From positions 1,550,001 to 1,614,000 of the forward strand of contig NZ_JQMO01000002.1 in the NCBI RefSeq assembly GCF_000744785.1: a stretch of DNA of 64,000 nucleotides, written 5' to 3'. Below the pieces are notes generated by a model that was not told where the DNA came from, made no database searches, and saw only the letters and a program-made list of their open reading frames with translations. The stretch comes from Kitasatospora azatica KCTC 9699 (lineage in GTDB: Bacteria > Actinomycetota > Actinomycetes > Streptomycetales > Streptomycetaceae). Of the stretch, positions 16,797-25,389 are shown piece after piece (position 1 is the stretch's first letter; every line of letters starts with the position of its first letter). The position numbers and the translations under genes are program-made.

Positions 16797-17393
16797 ATGT
16801 CCCCGCACGGCACCATCGCACACCGCACCGCGACCGACCTGCCGCCACCGGTCCGCGAGGCCCTGGCGGCAGCCGACGCGCACGGCTTCGGCCACTCCTG
16901 TCGCCCCGAACAGGGCCTGCTGCTGCGGACCTTGGCCCAGGGCGCGCCACGGCTGATCGGCGAGAGCGGGACGGGGTGCGGGGTCGGCCTGGCCTGGCTG
17001 GCGAGCGGCGCGGCGCCGGACGTGCGGCTGATCAGTGTGGAGCGTGACGCGGGCCGGGCCGCCGCCGCAGCCGAGGTCTTCGCCGACCTGCCGCAGGTCG
17101 AGGTGGTCTGCGGCGACTGGACCGAGCTCTACGAGCGCGGCCCGTTCGACCTGCTGGTGCTCGACGGCGGCGGCCAGGGCAAGGGCGACGGCGCCCCCGC
17201 CGACCCCGAGCGGCTGCTCACGCCCGGTGGCACGGTGGTGGTGGACGACTTCACCCCGTCCACCGGCTGGCCGCCCCTGCACGAGGGCCGCCCGGACGCC
17301 GCCCGCCTGCACTGGCTGGAGCACCCGGCGCTGCGCGCCACCGAGCTGCGGCTGGCGGCGGACCTCAGCTCGGTGGTCGGGCGACTCAAATAG
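16797..17393 (+). CDS. Small class I SAM-dependent methyltransferase (O-methyltransferase-like)
   Basis: 198-residue methyltransferase resembling the MTase_24/catechol-O-methyltransferase group. Motif I is unusual, ESGTGCGVGLAWLA (~56-69) where E-x-G-x-G is expected. LISVERDAGRAAAA gives the acidic ribose-binding residue, VCGDW the adenine pocket and FDLLVLDGGG motif IV. The start is the ATG at 16797 behind AAAGGT; an in-frame TTG at 16671 would add 42 Pro/Thr-rich residues through the tandem repeat and is less likely. The stop lies five bases from the convergent NTase-S66 stop. Confidence 0.82.
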   Translation: MSPHGTIAHRTATDLPPPVREALAAADAHGFGHSCRPEQGLLLRTLAQGAPRLIGESGTGCGVGLAWLASGAAPDVRLISVERDAGRAAAAAEVFADLPQVEVVCGDWTELYERGPFDLLVLDGGGQGKGDGAPADPERLLTPGGTVVVDDFTPSTGWPPLHEGRPDAARLHWLEHPALRATELRLAADLSSVVGRLK

Positions 17394-17397
17394 CCTT

Positions 17398-19119
17398 CTA
17401 GTACCGCACGGTGATCCGGCGGGCCGGCCCGTCCACTCGGATCCGGCCGCCGCAGGGGAGGACCAGCTGCGGGTCGGTGTGGCCGAAGTCGACGTCGAAG
17501 ACGGCCATGGTCTGCGGCGCGTACTCGGCCAGCGCCCGCAGCACCGCCTCGCGCTGGGCCTTGCGGTACTCGACCTTGGCGGCCGGCTCCAGCTGCTGCC
17601 GGAAGTTCCAGGCCTTGGCCCGGGCCATCAGCAGTGCGGGGAACTGGCGCAGCAGTCCGCGCTCGCCGAGGTTGCGCAGGATCCGGTAGACCTCCTCGCC
17701 GCGCGGCATCTCCTCGGAGGTCTCCAGGTAGAGCACCTGTCCGGCGTACTCCTCGGCCGGGTGGATCTCCCGGTCGGCCATCGCCAGCCAGGAGAGGATC
17801 TCCAGGTTGCCGCCCCAGCCGGCGCCCTCGACCACCTGGTCGGCGTTGTGCCAGACCCAGCCCTCAGCGGGCTCCATCACCGGCTCCCTCGCGAGGAGTT
17901 CGGGGGTCGCCCAGTCCCATTCCTGGTCGCCCGCCTCGCTGACCGGTCGCAGCTCGTACTCCCCCGCGTCGGTCTCGAACAGCGCTGCGCGCAGCGAGTC
18001 GGCGGTGGCGGGGTTCACTGAGCCGCCGCGCCCGAGCTGCACCATCACCGAGCCGCCGTGGTAGCTGACGACGCCGCTGTTGCGCAGGAAGAGCAGCAGG
18101 TTGGTGTTGTCGCTGTAGCCGAAGAAGGGCTTGGGGTTGGCCGCGATCAGCTCGCGGTCCAGGTGCGGCAGCACGGTGATCTGGTCATCGCCGCCGATGC
18201 TGGCGATGACCGCCTTGACGCTCGGGTCGGCGAAGGCGGCGTGCAGGTCGGCGGCCCGCTCCTGCGGACTGGCGCCCAGCTTCCGGGTGGTCGGGTACTC
18301 CACCGGCTCCAGGCCGAACTCCTCGCGCAGCCGCCGCAGTCCGAGCTCGTACGGGTGCGGGAAGATCGCGGGCAAGGCCGCCCCCGGCGAGAGGACCGCG
18401 ACCCGGTCGCCCGGGCGGGGCTTCGGCGGGTACAGCGGCTGCACCGGTCGCGCCGACAGTCGCTCGAGCTCCTCAGCGCGGCGCAGGTCCTTGGGCCGGC
18501 CGATGGCGCGGCGCATCGCGATCAGGTCGTCCCGGCGCAGGTAGCGGATCACCGTGCCGTCCAGGCCGGGGGTGGTCAGTGCGCGGGCGGCGAAGGCGGA
18601 GACGTCCAGCGAGCCCCAGGGCAGTTCGGGGGTGCAGCAGTCACCGGCGGCGTTCGCGGTGGCGAAGTCGAGCTTGCGCAGCCGGAAGGAGTCGGCTGTG
18701 CTGGGGACTTCGGCGCCGTCCTCGTCGGTCAGTCGGGCGTCCAGCGCGGCGAAGGCGGCGGCCATCGCTGCGGCGTGCTCGGGCGCGCCGTCCCAGAGCA
18801 GGTCCAGGTCGCCGGTGAGCTCCTGGGAGCCGTGCAGGATGCCGGCCACCTGGCCGATCACCACCACCGGCGCGCCCTGCCGGTCGAGTTCGGCGAGCAG
18901 CCGCAGCGGGTCGAAGTCGATCGCGCCGTTGGTGGCGACGGTGCCCTGCTGGTCGTCGGCGTCGTCGTGTGTCAGCCCGGTGGCCGCGCGGCCCCGTACC
19001 AGCTCGGCCGTACGCGCGACGGCCAGCCGCAGCCGGTCGACGGGGGTGGTGGGACTGACGCCGACACCGACGGCGCTACCGGCACCACTGGCACTACCGG
19101 CACTGGGACTGACGGTCAT
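17398..19119 (-). CDS. Nucleotidyltransferase-S66 peptidase (MccF/LD-carboxypeptidase-like) fusion
   Basis: Two-domain protein, 573 residues. Residues ~70-225 resemble a minimal pol-beta nucleotidyltransferase: VVVIGQVAGILHGS, then GDLDLLWDG with D104/D106 as metal ligands. Residues ~235-573 are an S66 serine peptidase like LD-carboxypeptidase or MccF: GDRVAVLSPG, SIGGDDQ, nucleophile Ser336 in GYSDNTN, Glu466 in LETSEE and His547 in FGHTD form the triad. S66 enzymes cleave murein tetrapeptides or peptidyl-nucleotides. The start at 19119 has a strong AAGGAG. The first ~65 residues are low complexity. The fusion is unusual; the join is in one uninterrupted frame. Confidence 0.82.
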   Translation of the reverse strand: MTVSPSAGSASGAGSAVGVGVSPTTPVDRLRLAVARTAELVRGRAATGLTHDDADDQQGTVATNGAIDFDPLRLLAELDRQGAPVVVIGQVAGILHGSQELTGDLDLLWDGAPEHAAAMAAAFAALDARLTDEDGAEVPSTADSFRLRKLDFATANAAGDCCTPELPWGSLDVSAFAARALTTPGLDGTVIRYLRRDDLIAMRRAIGRPKDLRRAEELERLSARPVQPLYPPKPRPGDRVAVLSPGAALPAIFPHPYELGLRRLREEFGLEPVEYPTTRKLGASPQERAADLHAAFADPSVKAVIASIGGDDQITVLPHLDRELIAANPKPFFGYSDNTNLLLFLRNSGVVSYHGGSVMVQLGRGGSVNPATADSLRAALFETDAGEYELRPVSEAGDQEWDWATPELLAREPVMEPAEGWVWHNADQVVEGAGWGGNLEILSWLAMADREIHPAEEYAGQVLYLETSEEMPRGEEVYRILRNLGERGLLRQFPALLMARAKAWNFRQQLEPAAKVEYRKAQREAVLRALAEYAPQTMAVFDVDFGHTDPQLVLPCGGRIRVDGPARRITVRY

Positions 19120-19199
19120 TCAGCTGCTCCTTCACTCAAACCGCTGGCCAACCGAGTCGATCACGCACCGCGCGCGGCTGTCCATCGGGTTTGAACGCG

Positions 19200-19240
19200 A
19201 CGGCGCCGCCCCTCCGTACGGTACGGAGGGGCGGCGCCGT
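19200..19240. terminator. Intrinsic terminator, 19-bp stem
   Basis: Perfect 19-bp stem (19200-19218 / 19222-19240) with a three-base loop, 56 bases beyond the MFS stop on the minus strand and upstream of the NTase-S66 gene, insulating the two. Confidence 0.9.
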
Positions 19241-19296
19241 AGGTGTTCAGCAGCCAATCGCCGTCGGTGCTCAGTCAGTGATCAGTTGGCCGGTGA

Positions 19297-20799
19297 TCAG
19301 TGCGCCATCACCGGGACGTCGGCGATCTCGCCCTCGCTGCCCGCGGCGACCTGGACGTTCTGCGCGCCGCCACCGTTCAGCAGGATCGCGGAGAGCGCGG
19401 AGGCCAGCAGCAGGAAGCCGAAGGACCACCAGATGGCGGTGGTGAAGCCGTGCACCTGGGCCTGAGCCTGCTGGATCGCCTGCGGCACCGTGGTGCTCAG
19501 GTGGGACTTGCCGAACGACTTGCTCGCGCTGATCGCCACCGTGCTCAGCGCCGCGGTGCCGATGGCGCCGCCGACCTGCTGCGAGGTGTTGACCATCGCG
19601 GAGGCGACACCGGCGTCCTGCGGGCGGACCCGGAAGGTGGCCAGGCTCATCGCCGGCATGAACGCGGTCCCCATGCCCAGGCCCATCAGGACCAGGCCGG
19701 GCAGGATCAGCCAGTACGAGGAGTCGATCTTGATGTTGGTCAGGATCGCCATGCCACCGGCGGCCACCAGGAAGCCGGGGCCCATCAGGAAGCGGGCCGG
19801 GACCCGGTTCATCAGGCGGGCGCCGATCTGGGTGGAGCCGGTGATCATGCCCGCGACCATCGGCAGGAACGCCACACCGGTCTTGACCGGGGAGTAACCC
19901 AGGATGTTCTGCATGTAGTAGGTCAGGAAGAGGAAGAGACCGAACATGCCGATGATGGCCAGGCCCAGCGCGAGGTAGGAGCCACCACGGTTGCGGTCGA
20001 GCACCACGCGCAGCGGCAGCAGCGGGGCCTTGACCCGGCTCTCGACCGCGACGAACGCGGCCAGCAGCACTGCGGCGGCGACGAACAGGGCGATCGTGCT
20101 GGTCGCGCCCCAGCCCTTCTCGGAGGCCCGGGTGAAGCCGTAGACCAGCGAGACCAGGCCGGTGGAGACCAGCAGCACGCCGGGGATGTCCAGCTTGTTG
20201 CGGTTGCGGCTGCCCTCGGGCTCACGGATCACCAGCACCGCGCCGGCCACCGCCACGACGGCGAACGGAACGTTGATGAAGAAGGTCCAGCGCCAGTTCA
20301 GGTACTCGGTGAGCACGCCGCCGAGGATCAGTCCGATCGCACCGCCACCACCGGCGACGGCACCGTAGATGCCGAAGGCCTTGGCCCGCTCCTTGGCCTC
20401 GGTGAAGCTCACCGTGAGCAGCGAGAGCGCGGCCGGGGCCAGCAGGGCGCCGAACAGGCCCTGCAGCGCGCGGGCGCCGATCAGCATGCCGGTGCTCTGG
20501 GCCGCGCCACCGAGCGCGGAGGCCAGCGCGAAGCCGATCAGACCGGTGATGAAGGTGCGCCGACGGCCCCACAGGTCGGCGATTCGGCCGCCGAAGAGCA
20601 GCAGACCACCGAAGGCCAGCGCGTAGGCGGTGATCACCCACTGGCGGTTGGCGTCGGAGAAGCCGAGGGCCTTCTGGGCCGACGGCAGGGCGATGTTCAC
20701 GATGGTGGCGTCCAGCACCACCATGAGCTGGGCGAGGGCGATGAACCCTAGCGCCTTCCAGCGGTTGGGGTCGGCCTGCGGGACGACGGATTGTGACAT
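19297..20799 (-). CDS. MFS multidrug exporter, 14-TM DHA2 (EmrB/QacA) type
   Basis: Proton-driven drug exporter, 500 residues with about 14 hydrophobic helices. The first helix carries QLMVVLDATIVNIALP, the D-T-(I/V)-N motif typical of DHA2 exporters. Motif A reads GGRIADLWGRRRTF, and motif C is near GAVAGGGGAIGLILGG. The ATG at 20799 (AGGTGAG seven bases upstream) is preferred over the GTG four codons earlier. The TetR regulator gene lies ~100 bases upstream on the same strand, a common repressor-pump pair. Drug range unknown. Confidence 0.92.
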   Translation of the reverse strand: MSQSVVPQADPNRWKALGFIALAQLMVVLDATIVNIALPSAQKALGFSDANRQWVITAYALAFGGLLLFGGRIADLWGRRRTFITGLIGFALASALGGAAQSTGMLIGARALQGLFGALLAPAALSLLTVSFTEAKERAKAFGIYGAVAGGGGAIGLILGGVLTEYLNWRWTFFINVPFAVVAVAGAVLVIREPEGSRNRNKLDIPGVLLVSTGLVSLVYGFTRASEKGWGATSTIALFVAAAVLLAAFVAVESRVKAPLLPLRVVLDRNRGGSYLALGLAIIGMFGLFLFLTYYMQNILGYSPVKTGVAFLPMVAGMITGSTQIGARLMNRVPARFLMGPGFLVAAGGMAILTNIKIDSSYWLILPGLVLMGLGMGTAFMPAMSLATFRVRPQDAGVASAMVNTSQQVGGAIGTAALSTVAISASKSFGKSHLSTTVPQAIQQAQAQVHGFTTAIWWSFGFLLLASALSAILLNGGGAQNVQVAAGSEGEIADVPVMAH

Positions 20800-20899
20800 G
20801 GGTGTACTCACCTAACGGCAGGTTGGTGCTGAACGGTCGGATGCGGGTCGGGGCCGCGTCCGCGGAGGGATCAAGGGCCGGGTCTGCGCCCGGCACCGG

Positions 20900-21646
20900 T
20901 CATGGACGCCGCAGCTCCTGGAGCGTGATGGCGTGTCCGGGCAGGGCCGAGGGCGCCGGTGCCCGCAGTCCGTCGAGGAAGAGCTGCAGATGACGGTGGA
21001 CGAACATGGACTCGTCGTGCTTCATGCAGTCGCTGCCGGGCAGCGGACGGGTGAGCCGGGCCAGTGCCACGAAGACGTCACCGGGGCCGACGTCCTCGCG
21101 CAGCGTGCCGGCCGCGCGGGCGCGGGCCATCAGCTCCTCCATCGCGTCCTCCAGCTGGGCGCGGACGGCGAAGAGCTCCTCGTCCTCGTGGAGCACCACG
21201 TGCTCGGTAAGCAGCGCGCAGAGCGCGCCGATCCGCTCGTCGGCGGCCGCGTGCACGTAGTCGCGCAGCGCCTCGAACGGGTCGCCGGTGTCGGCCAGGG
21301 CCGCCCGGGCGCGCTCCATGATGCTTTCCAGCACGGAGAGCGCGACCTGCTGGATCAGCGTGGCCCGGTCCGGGAAGTTTCGGTAGAGGGTGGCGTTGCC
21401 GACCCCGGCACGCTTGGCGATCTCGTCCAGCGGGACGTCGGCGCCCTCGTCGGCGAAGAGCTTACGGGCGGCGGCGACGATCCGCTCCCGGTTGCGGGTG
21501 GCGTCGGCGCGCAGGCGGGGGGCGGCAGACCTGGCCGGTGTCCCGGCGGACATCGGCTGGGCTGCCACCGGGGTCCGGTCAGACAACGGGGTCTGGGCCG
21601 ACGCCGGTGCCTCGGCCGACATCGGCTGGGCCTCGAGGGTGTCCAT
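20900..21646 (-). CDS. TetR-family transcriptional regulator
   Basis: 248 residues. The TetR_N helix-turn-helix lies at ~50-95 (RERIVAAARKLFADEG, then LDEIAKRAGVGNATLYRNFP). The C-terminal ligand domain contains Cys in GALCALLTEH and GSDCMKH. The first ~45 residues are a non-conserved P/A/S linker with an imperfect repeat (QPMSA twice). The start is the ATG at 21646 after GAGGAG; the frame runs 68 codons further upstream without a plausible start. It likely represses the downstream MFS gene on the same strand, and possibly itself. Confidence 0.9.
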   Translation of the reverse strand: MDTLEAQPMSAEAPASAQTPLSDRTPVAAQPMSAGTPARSAAPRLRADATRNRERIVAAARKLFADEGADVPLDEIAKRAGVGNATLYRNFPDRATLIQQVALSVLESIMERARAALADTGDPFEALRDYVHAAADERIGALCALLTEHVVLHEDEELFAVRAQLEDAMEELMARARAAGTLREDVGPGDVFVALARLTRPLPGSDCMKHDESMFVHRHLQLFLDGLRAPAPSALPGHAITLQELRRP

Positions 21647-21717
21647 GGCTGCGCTCCTCTCCTGGGTCTCCGGTTTCCGGGGACTTCTTCCCCACTTCCA
21701 TCGACTGTACGGCAAAC

Positions 21718-21732
21718 GGGGAGAACCTCCCC
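21718..21732. promoter_or_regulatory. Candidate operator between TetR gene and egtA
   Basis: GGGGAGaacCTCCCC, 6-bp arms with a three-base centre, 72 bases upstream of the TetR start and 133 upstream of egtA. It lies in the 218-base divergent region that must hold both promoters. No similar sequence is evident before the MFS gene. Confidence 0.35.
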
Positions 21733-21864
21733 ACATATTTCCGAAGCGGCCACGCGTTCTGGCATATGTGATGCGGCTCACCTCACTGGCATCGCCGTAT
21801 GCCTCGCCGCAGACTGGGCAAGAAGACGGGGCCACCCCACTCTGGATCATGAGGACGTGATGCA

Positions 21865-23196
21865 GTGAACCTCGTACGGCAGCCCAGTCCCTCCCTCGGG
21901 GCCGAGCCGCAGGCGCCCCCGACGGTCACTCCACTGACGGAGAACGCCGCCGAGACCTATGTCGCCAGCACCTGTTTCAAGATCGGGCCTCCCGGGCAGG
22001 TCGGCGTCGAGCTCGAATGGTTTGTCCATGACTCCGATCGGCCGCATGCCGCCCCCTCCCCCGCCCGGGTGAGCGCGGCGCTCGACGCGCTGCGGCTCCC
22101 CCCGGACCACCCGTTACTACCACTCGGCTCCCGAGTCACCCGCGAGCCCGGCGGCCAGGTCGAACTGAGCTCGCCCGCCGCCGCGGACCTGGTCGGCTGC
22201 GTGGAGACCACCCGGCGCGACCTGAGCACCCTGCGCGCCGCCTTCGCCGCCCAGGGGCTGACCCTCGCCGGCTACGGTACCGAACCCCACCCGAGGGACC
22301 GTCAGGTGACCCTCCGTCAGCCACGATACCTGGCCATGGAAGAATACTTCGGCCGTTCCGGCCCGTGGGGCAAGATCATGATGTGCACCACGGCCTCCAC
22401 CCAGGTCTGCCTGGACGCGGGCACCGACCGGCCCGGGGCCGAGGGCTTCCGGGAGCGCTGGCTGCTGGCCCACCGACTGGGCCCGGTACTGGTCGCCGCC
22501 TTCGCCAACTCCCCACTGCTGGACGGGCGCCCGACCGGTTACCGGTCCACCCGGCAGACCGTCTGGTCGCGGATGGACCCCAGCCGCACGCTGGCCCCGA
22601 CCGCCGTGGACGGCGATCCGCGCGAGGCCTGGGCCCGCTACGTGCTGGACGCCCAGGTGCTCTGCGTCCGCCGCCCCGAGGGGAAGTCCTGGAACGCGCC
22701 GGTCGGCCTGACCTTCCGCGGCTGGCTGCGCCGCCCGGAGGCCGAGCGCCCCAGCCTGGCCGACCTCGAGTACCACCTCAGCACGCTCTTCCCACCGGTC
22801 CGCCCACGCGGCTACCTGGAGCTGCGCATGATCGACGCGCAGCCGGGCGACGGCTGGGTGGTGCCCGCCGCTCTTACGGCCGCGCTCTTCGCCGACCGCC
22901 GGGCCGCCGACGCGGCGCTGGCCGCCCTGGAGCCGCTGGCCTCCGCGCTGACCGAGCCGGGGCCGCGCGGTCCCGCCTGGACCAGGGCCGCCGCCCGGGG
23001 CGTGGACGACCCGGTGCTGCGCCGGGCCGCCCTCGGCTGCTTCGCCGCCGCCGAAGGCGGTCTGGACCGGCTCGGTGTGGACGGGCAACTGCGCACCGCC
23101 GTCACCGAGTTCGCCGAGCGCTACACCGCCAGGGGCCGATGTCCCGCCGACGACCTGCTCGACTCTTCCGCGCCGCAGGAGGATGCACCGTGCTGA
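21865..23196 (+). CDS. egtA: EgtA, glutamate-cysteine ligase of ergothioneine synthesis
   Basis: Makes gamma-glutamylcysteine, the sulfur donor for EgtB. 443 residues, GCS2-type ligase: GPPGQVGVELEWFV near residue 40 holds the metal/glutamate-binding Glu residues, GGQVELSSP (~93) and MMCTTASTQVCLD (~168) are further active-site strands. Start GTG 21865 after AGGACGTG. Its last codons overlap the start of egtB by seven bases, so the operon is translationally coupled. The whole gene order egtA-B-C-D confirms the assignment; standalone GshA-like activity elsewhere is not needed to explain it. Confidence 0.93.
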   Translation: MNLVRQPSPSLGAEPQAPPTVTPLTENAAETYVASTCFKIGPPGQVGVELEWFVHDSDRPHAAPSPARVSAALDALRLPPDHPLLPLGSRVTREPGGQVELSSPAAADLVGCVETTRRDLSTLRAAFAAQGLTLAGYGTEPHPRDRQVTLRQPRYLAMEEYFGRSGPWGKIMMCTTASTQVCLDAGTDRPGAEGFRERWLLAHRLGPVLVAAFANSPLLDGRPTGYRSTRQTVWSRMDPSRTLAPTAVDGDPREAWARYVLDAQVLCVRRPEGKSWNAPVGLTFRGWLRRPEAERPSLADLEYHLSTLFPPVRPRGYLELRMIDAQPGDGWVVPAALTAALFADRRAADAALAALEPLASALTEPGPRGPAWTRAAARGVDDPVLRRAALGCFAAAEGGLDRLGVDGQLRTAVTEFAERYTARGRCPADDLLDSSAPQEDAPC

Positions 23197-24620
23197 CCCC
23201 CCCGCTGAATCCCGCCCCGGCCGAGCCGACCCACCCGGCCCACCCGACTCGACCGACCCGGCCGACCGCGCCCGCCGCGCCCGCCGGACTGATCGGGCTG
23301 ACCGACGAGCAGCTGCGCGAGGCCATCGCCGGCGAGCTGCTCGCCGCGCGGGACCGCACCAGCGGCCTGACCGACTGCGTGGACGACGGCGAACTGACCG
23401 CCCAGCACTCCCGGTTGATGTCACCGCTGGTCTGGGACCTGGCGCACATCGGCAACCAGGAGGAGCTCTGGCTGCTGCGCAACGTCGGCGGCCGCGACCC
23501 GATGCACCCCGAGATCGACCCGCTCTACGACGCCTTCGAGCACCCGCGCTCCGAGCGGCCGACCCTGCCGCTGCTGCCCCCCGCCGAGGCCCGCAGTTAC
23601 GCCGCCGAGGTCCGCGGCCGGGTGCTGGACCTGCTGAGCGGCGTGGAGTTGGCCGGGCCGCCACTGCTGCGAGCGGGGTTCGCCTTCGGACTGATCGCCC
23701 AGCACGAACAGCAGCACGACGAGACCATGCTGATCACGCATCAGTTGCGCAAGGGCGCCGCCGTGTTGGCCGCACCGGCCCCCGAGCCCGCGCCGCCGGG
23801 CCGGCTGCCCGCCGAAGTCGTCATCCCCGCAGGCCCGTTCACCATGGGCACCGACACCGAGCCGTGGGCACTGGACAACGAGCGCCCGGCCCACCGGATC
23901 GACCTGCCGGCCTTCGCCATCGACACCGTGCCGGTCAGCAACGCCGCCTACCAGCGCTTCATCGAGGACGGCGGCTACCAGGAGCCGAGCTGGTGGAGCC
24001 CGCAGGGCTGGCAGCACCGGCTGACCGTCGGCCTGACCGCGCCGCTCTACTGGACCCGCGAGGACGGCGTCTGGCTGCGCCGCCGGTTCGGCCGGGTCGA
24101 GCCGGTGCCGGCCGAGGAGCCGGTGCTGCACGTCACCTGGTACGAGGCCGAGGCGTACGCCCGCTGGGCCGGGCGGCGGCTGCCGACCGAGGCCGAGTGG
24201 GAGAAGGCGGCCCGGCACGATCCGGCCACCGGCCGCTCGCGCCGCTTCCCCTGGGGTGACCAGGCGCCCGGGCCGCAGCACGCCAACCTCGGCCAGCGCC
24301 ACCTGCAGCCGGCCCCGGTCGGCAGCTACCCGGACGGCGAGTCACCGTACGGCGTACGGCAGTTGATCGGTGACGTCTGGGAGTGGACGGCCAGCGACTT
24401 CGCCCCCTACCCGGGCTTCAAGGCCTGGCCGTACCGGGAGTACTCCGAGGTCTTCTTCGCCAGGCCCGGCGAGCCCGCCGAGTACAAGGTGCTGCGCGGC
24501 GGCAGCTTCGCGGTCGCGCCGGTGGCCTGCCGGGGCACCTTCCGCAACTGGGACTATCCGATCCGGCGGCAGATCTTCGCCGGCTTCCGGACCGCCCGCG
24601 ACCTCCCGGACGGCAGCTGA
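23190..24620 (+). CDS. egtB: EgtB, hercynine oxygenase (sulfoxide synthase)
   Basis: Non-heme iron enzyme joining hercynine to gamma-glutamylcysteine with O2 to give the sulfoxide. 476 residues: a DinB-like N-terminal domain with the three-His iron site (His86 in DLAHIGNQEE; His172 and His176 in QHEQQHDET), then an FGE-sulfatase domain (~215-470) with AGPFTMGTD, WEWTASDF and VLRGGSFAV. The first ~35 residues are a P/T/A-rich linker with repeats (HPTRPTRPTAP-like). GTG 23190 follows AGGAGG and overlaps egtA; the TGA shares its A with the egtC start. Confidence 0.95.
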   Translation: MLTPPLNPAPAEPTHPAHPTRPTRPTAPAAPAGLIGLTDEQLREAIAGELLAARDRTSGLTDCVDDGELTAQHSRLMSPLVWDLAHIGNQEELWLLRNVGGRDPMHPEIDPLYDAFEHPRSERPTLPLLPPAEARSYAAEVRGRVLDLLSGVELAGPPLLRAGFAFGLIAQHEQQHDETMLITHQLRKGAAVLAAPAPEPAPPGRLPAEVVIPAGPFTMGTDTEPWALDNERPAHRIDLPAFAIDTVPVSNAAYQRFIEDGGYQEPSWWSPQGWQHRLTVGLTAPLYWTREDGVWLRRRFGRVEPVPAEEPVLHVTWYEAEAYARWAGRRLPTEAEWEKAARHDPATGRSRRFPWGDQAPGPQHANLGQRHLQPAPVGSYPDGESPYGVRQLIGDVWEWTASDFAPYPGFKAWPYREYSEVFFARPGEPAEYKVLRGGSFAVAPVACRGTFRNWDYPIRRQIFAGFRTARDLPDGS

Positions 24621-25375
24621 TGTGCCGCCATCTCGCCTACCTGGGAGAACCGGTGAGCCCGGCGGAGCTGCTGGTGGAGCCGGACTACGGGCTCTACCAC
24701 CAGTCCTGGTCGCCCCGGCTGCAGCGCTACGGCACGGTCAACGTGGACGGCTTCGGCCTGGGCTGGTACGTCGACGGCGACCCGCAGCCCGCCCGCTACC
24801 GCCGGGCGGTGCCGATCTGGGCCGACGAGAACTTCACCGACCTGGCCCGGGTGATCCGCACCCGCGCGCTGCTGGCTGCGGTCCGCTCGGCCACCGCCGG
24901 CACCACCGCCGAGCAGACCGCCGCCGCGCCCTACACCGGCGACGGCTGGCTGTTCAGCCACAACGGCGCGCTGACCGGCTGGCCGGCGGCGGCCGGCGAA
25001 CTGGCCGCCCTGCTGGCGCCCGCCGAGCTGCTCGGCCTGGAGGCACGCTGCGACTCGGCGCTGGTCTGGGCCCTGCTGCTGCGCCGGCTGCGCGCCGGGC
25101 AGGAGGTGACCGGGGCGCTGGCCGCGACCGTCACCGAGGTCGCCCGCTGCACCGATGCCCGGCTGAACCTGCTGGTCACCGACGGTCGGGTGATCGCCGC
25201 GACCACCTGGGGCGACACGCTCTTCCACCGTCTGGAGCTCGGCCGCTCGGTGCTGGTCGCCTCCGAACCCGGCGACGACGGGCCCGGCTGGACCCCGGTG
25301 CCCGATCACTCCGTCCTGTTGGCCACCCCCGACGCGGTGACGGTCCGTCCGCTGGACCTCGTCACCGCCGCCTGA
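24620..25375 (+). CDS. egtC: EgtC, gamma-glutamyl hercynylcysteine sulfoxide amidohydrolase
   Basis: Class II glutamine-amidotransferase (Ntn hydrolase) fold, 251 residues; it removes the glutamyl group from the EgtB product. Cys2, exposed after loss of Met1 (MCRHLAYLGEP), is the expected nucleophile. DGFGLGWYVDG (~45) and AHTRALLAAVR-equivalent VIRTRALLAAVR (~85), plus FSHNGAL (~113), are family landmarks. The ATG shares its A with the egtB TGA. The gene is followed by egtD after 14 bases. Confidence 0.95.
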   Translation: MCRHLAYLGEPVSPAELLVEPDYGLYHQSWSPRLQRYGTVNVDGFGLGWYVDGDPQPARYRRAVPIWADENFTDLARVIRTRALLAAVRSATAGTTAEQTAAAPYTGDGWLFSHNGALTGWPAAAGELAALLAPAELLGLEARCDSALVWALLLRRLRAGQEVTGALAATVTEVARCTDARLNLLVTDGRVIAATTWGDTLFHRLELGRSVLVASEPGDDGPGWTPVPDHSVLLATPDAVTVRPLDLVTAA

Positions 25376-25389
25376 GAGGACCGTTAGCC

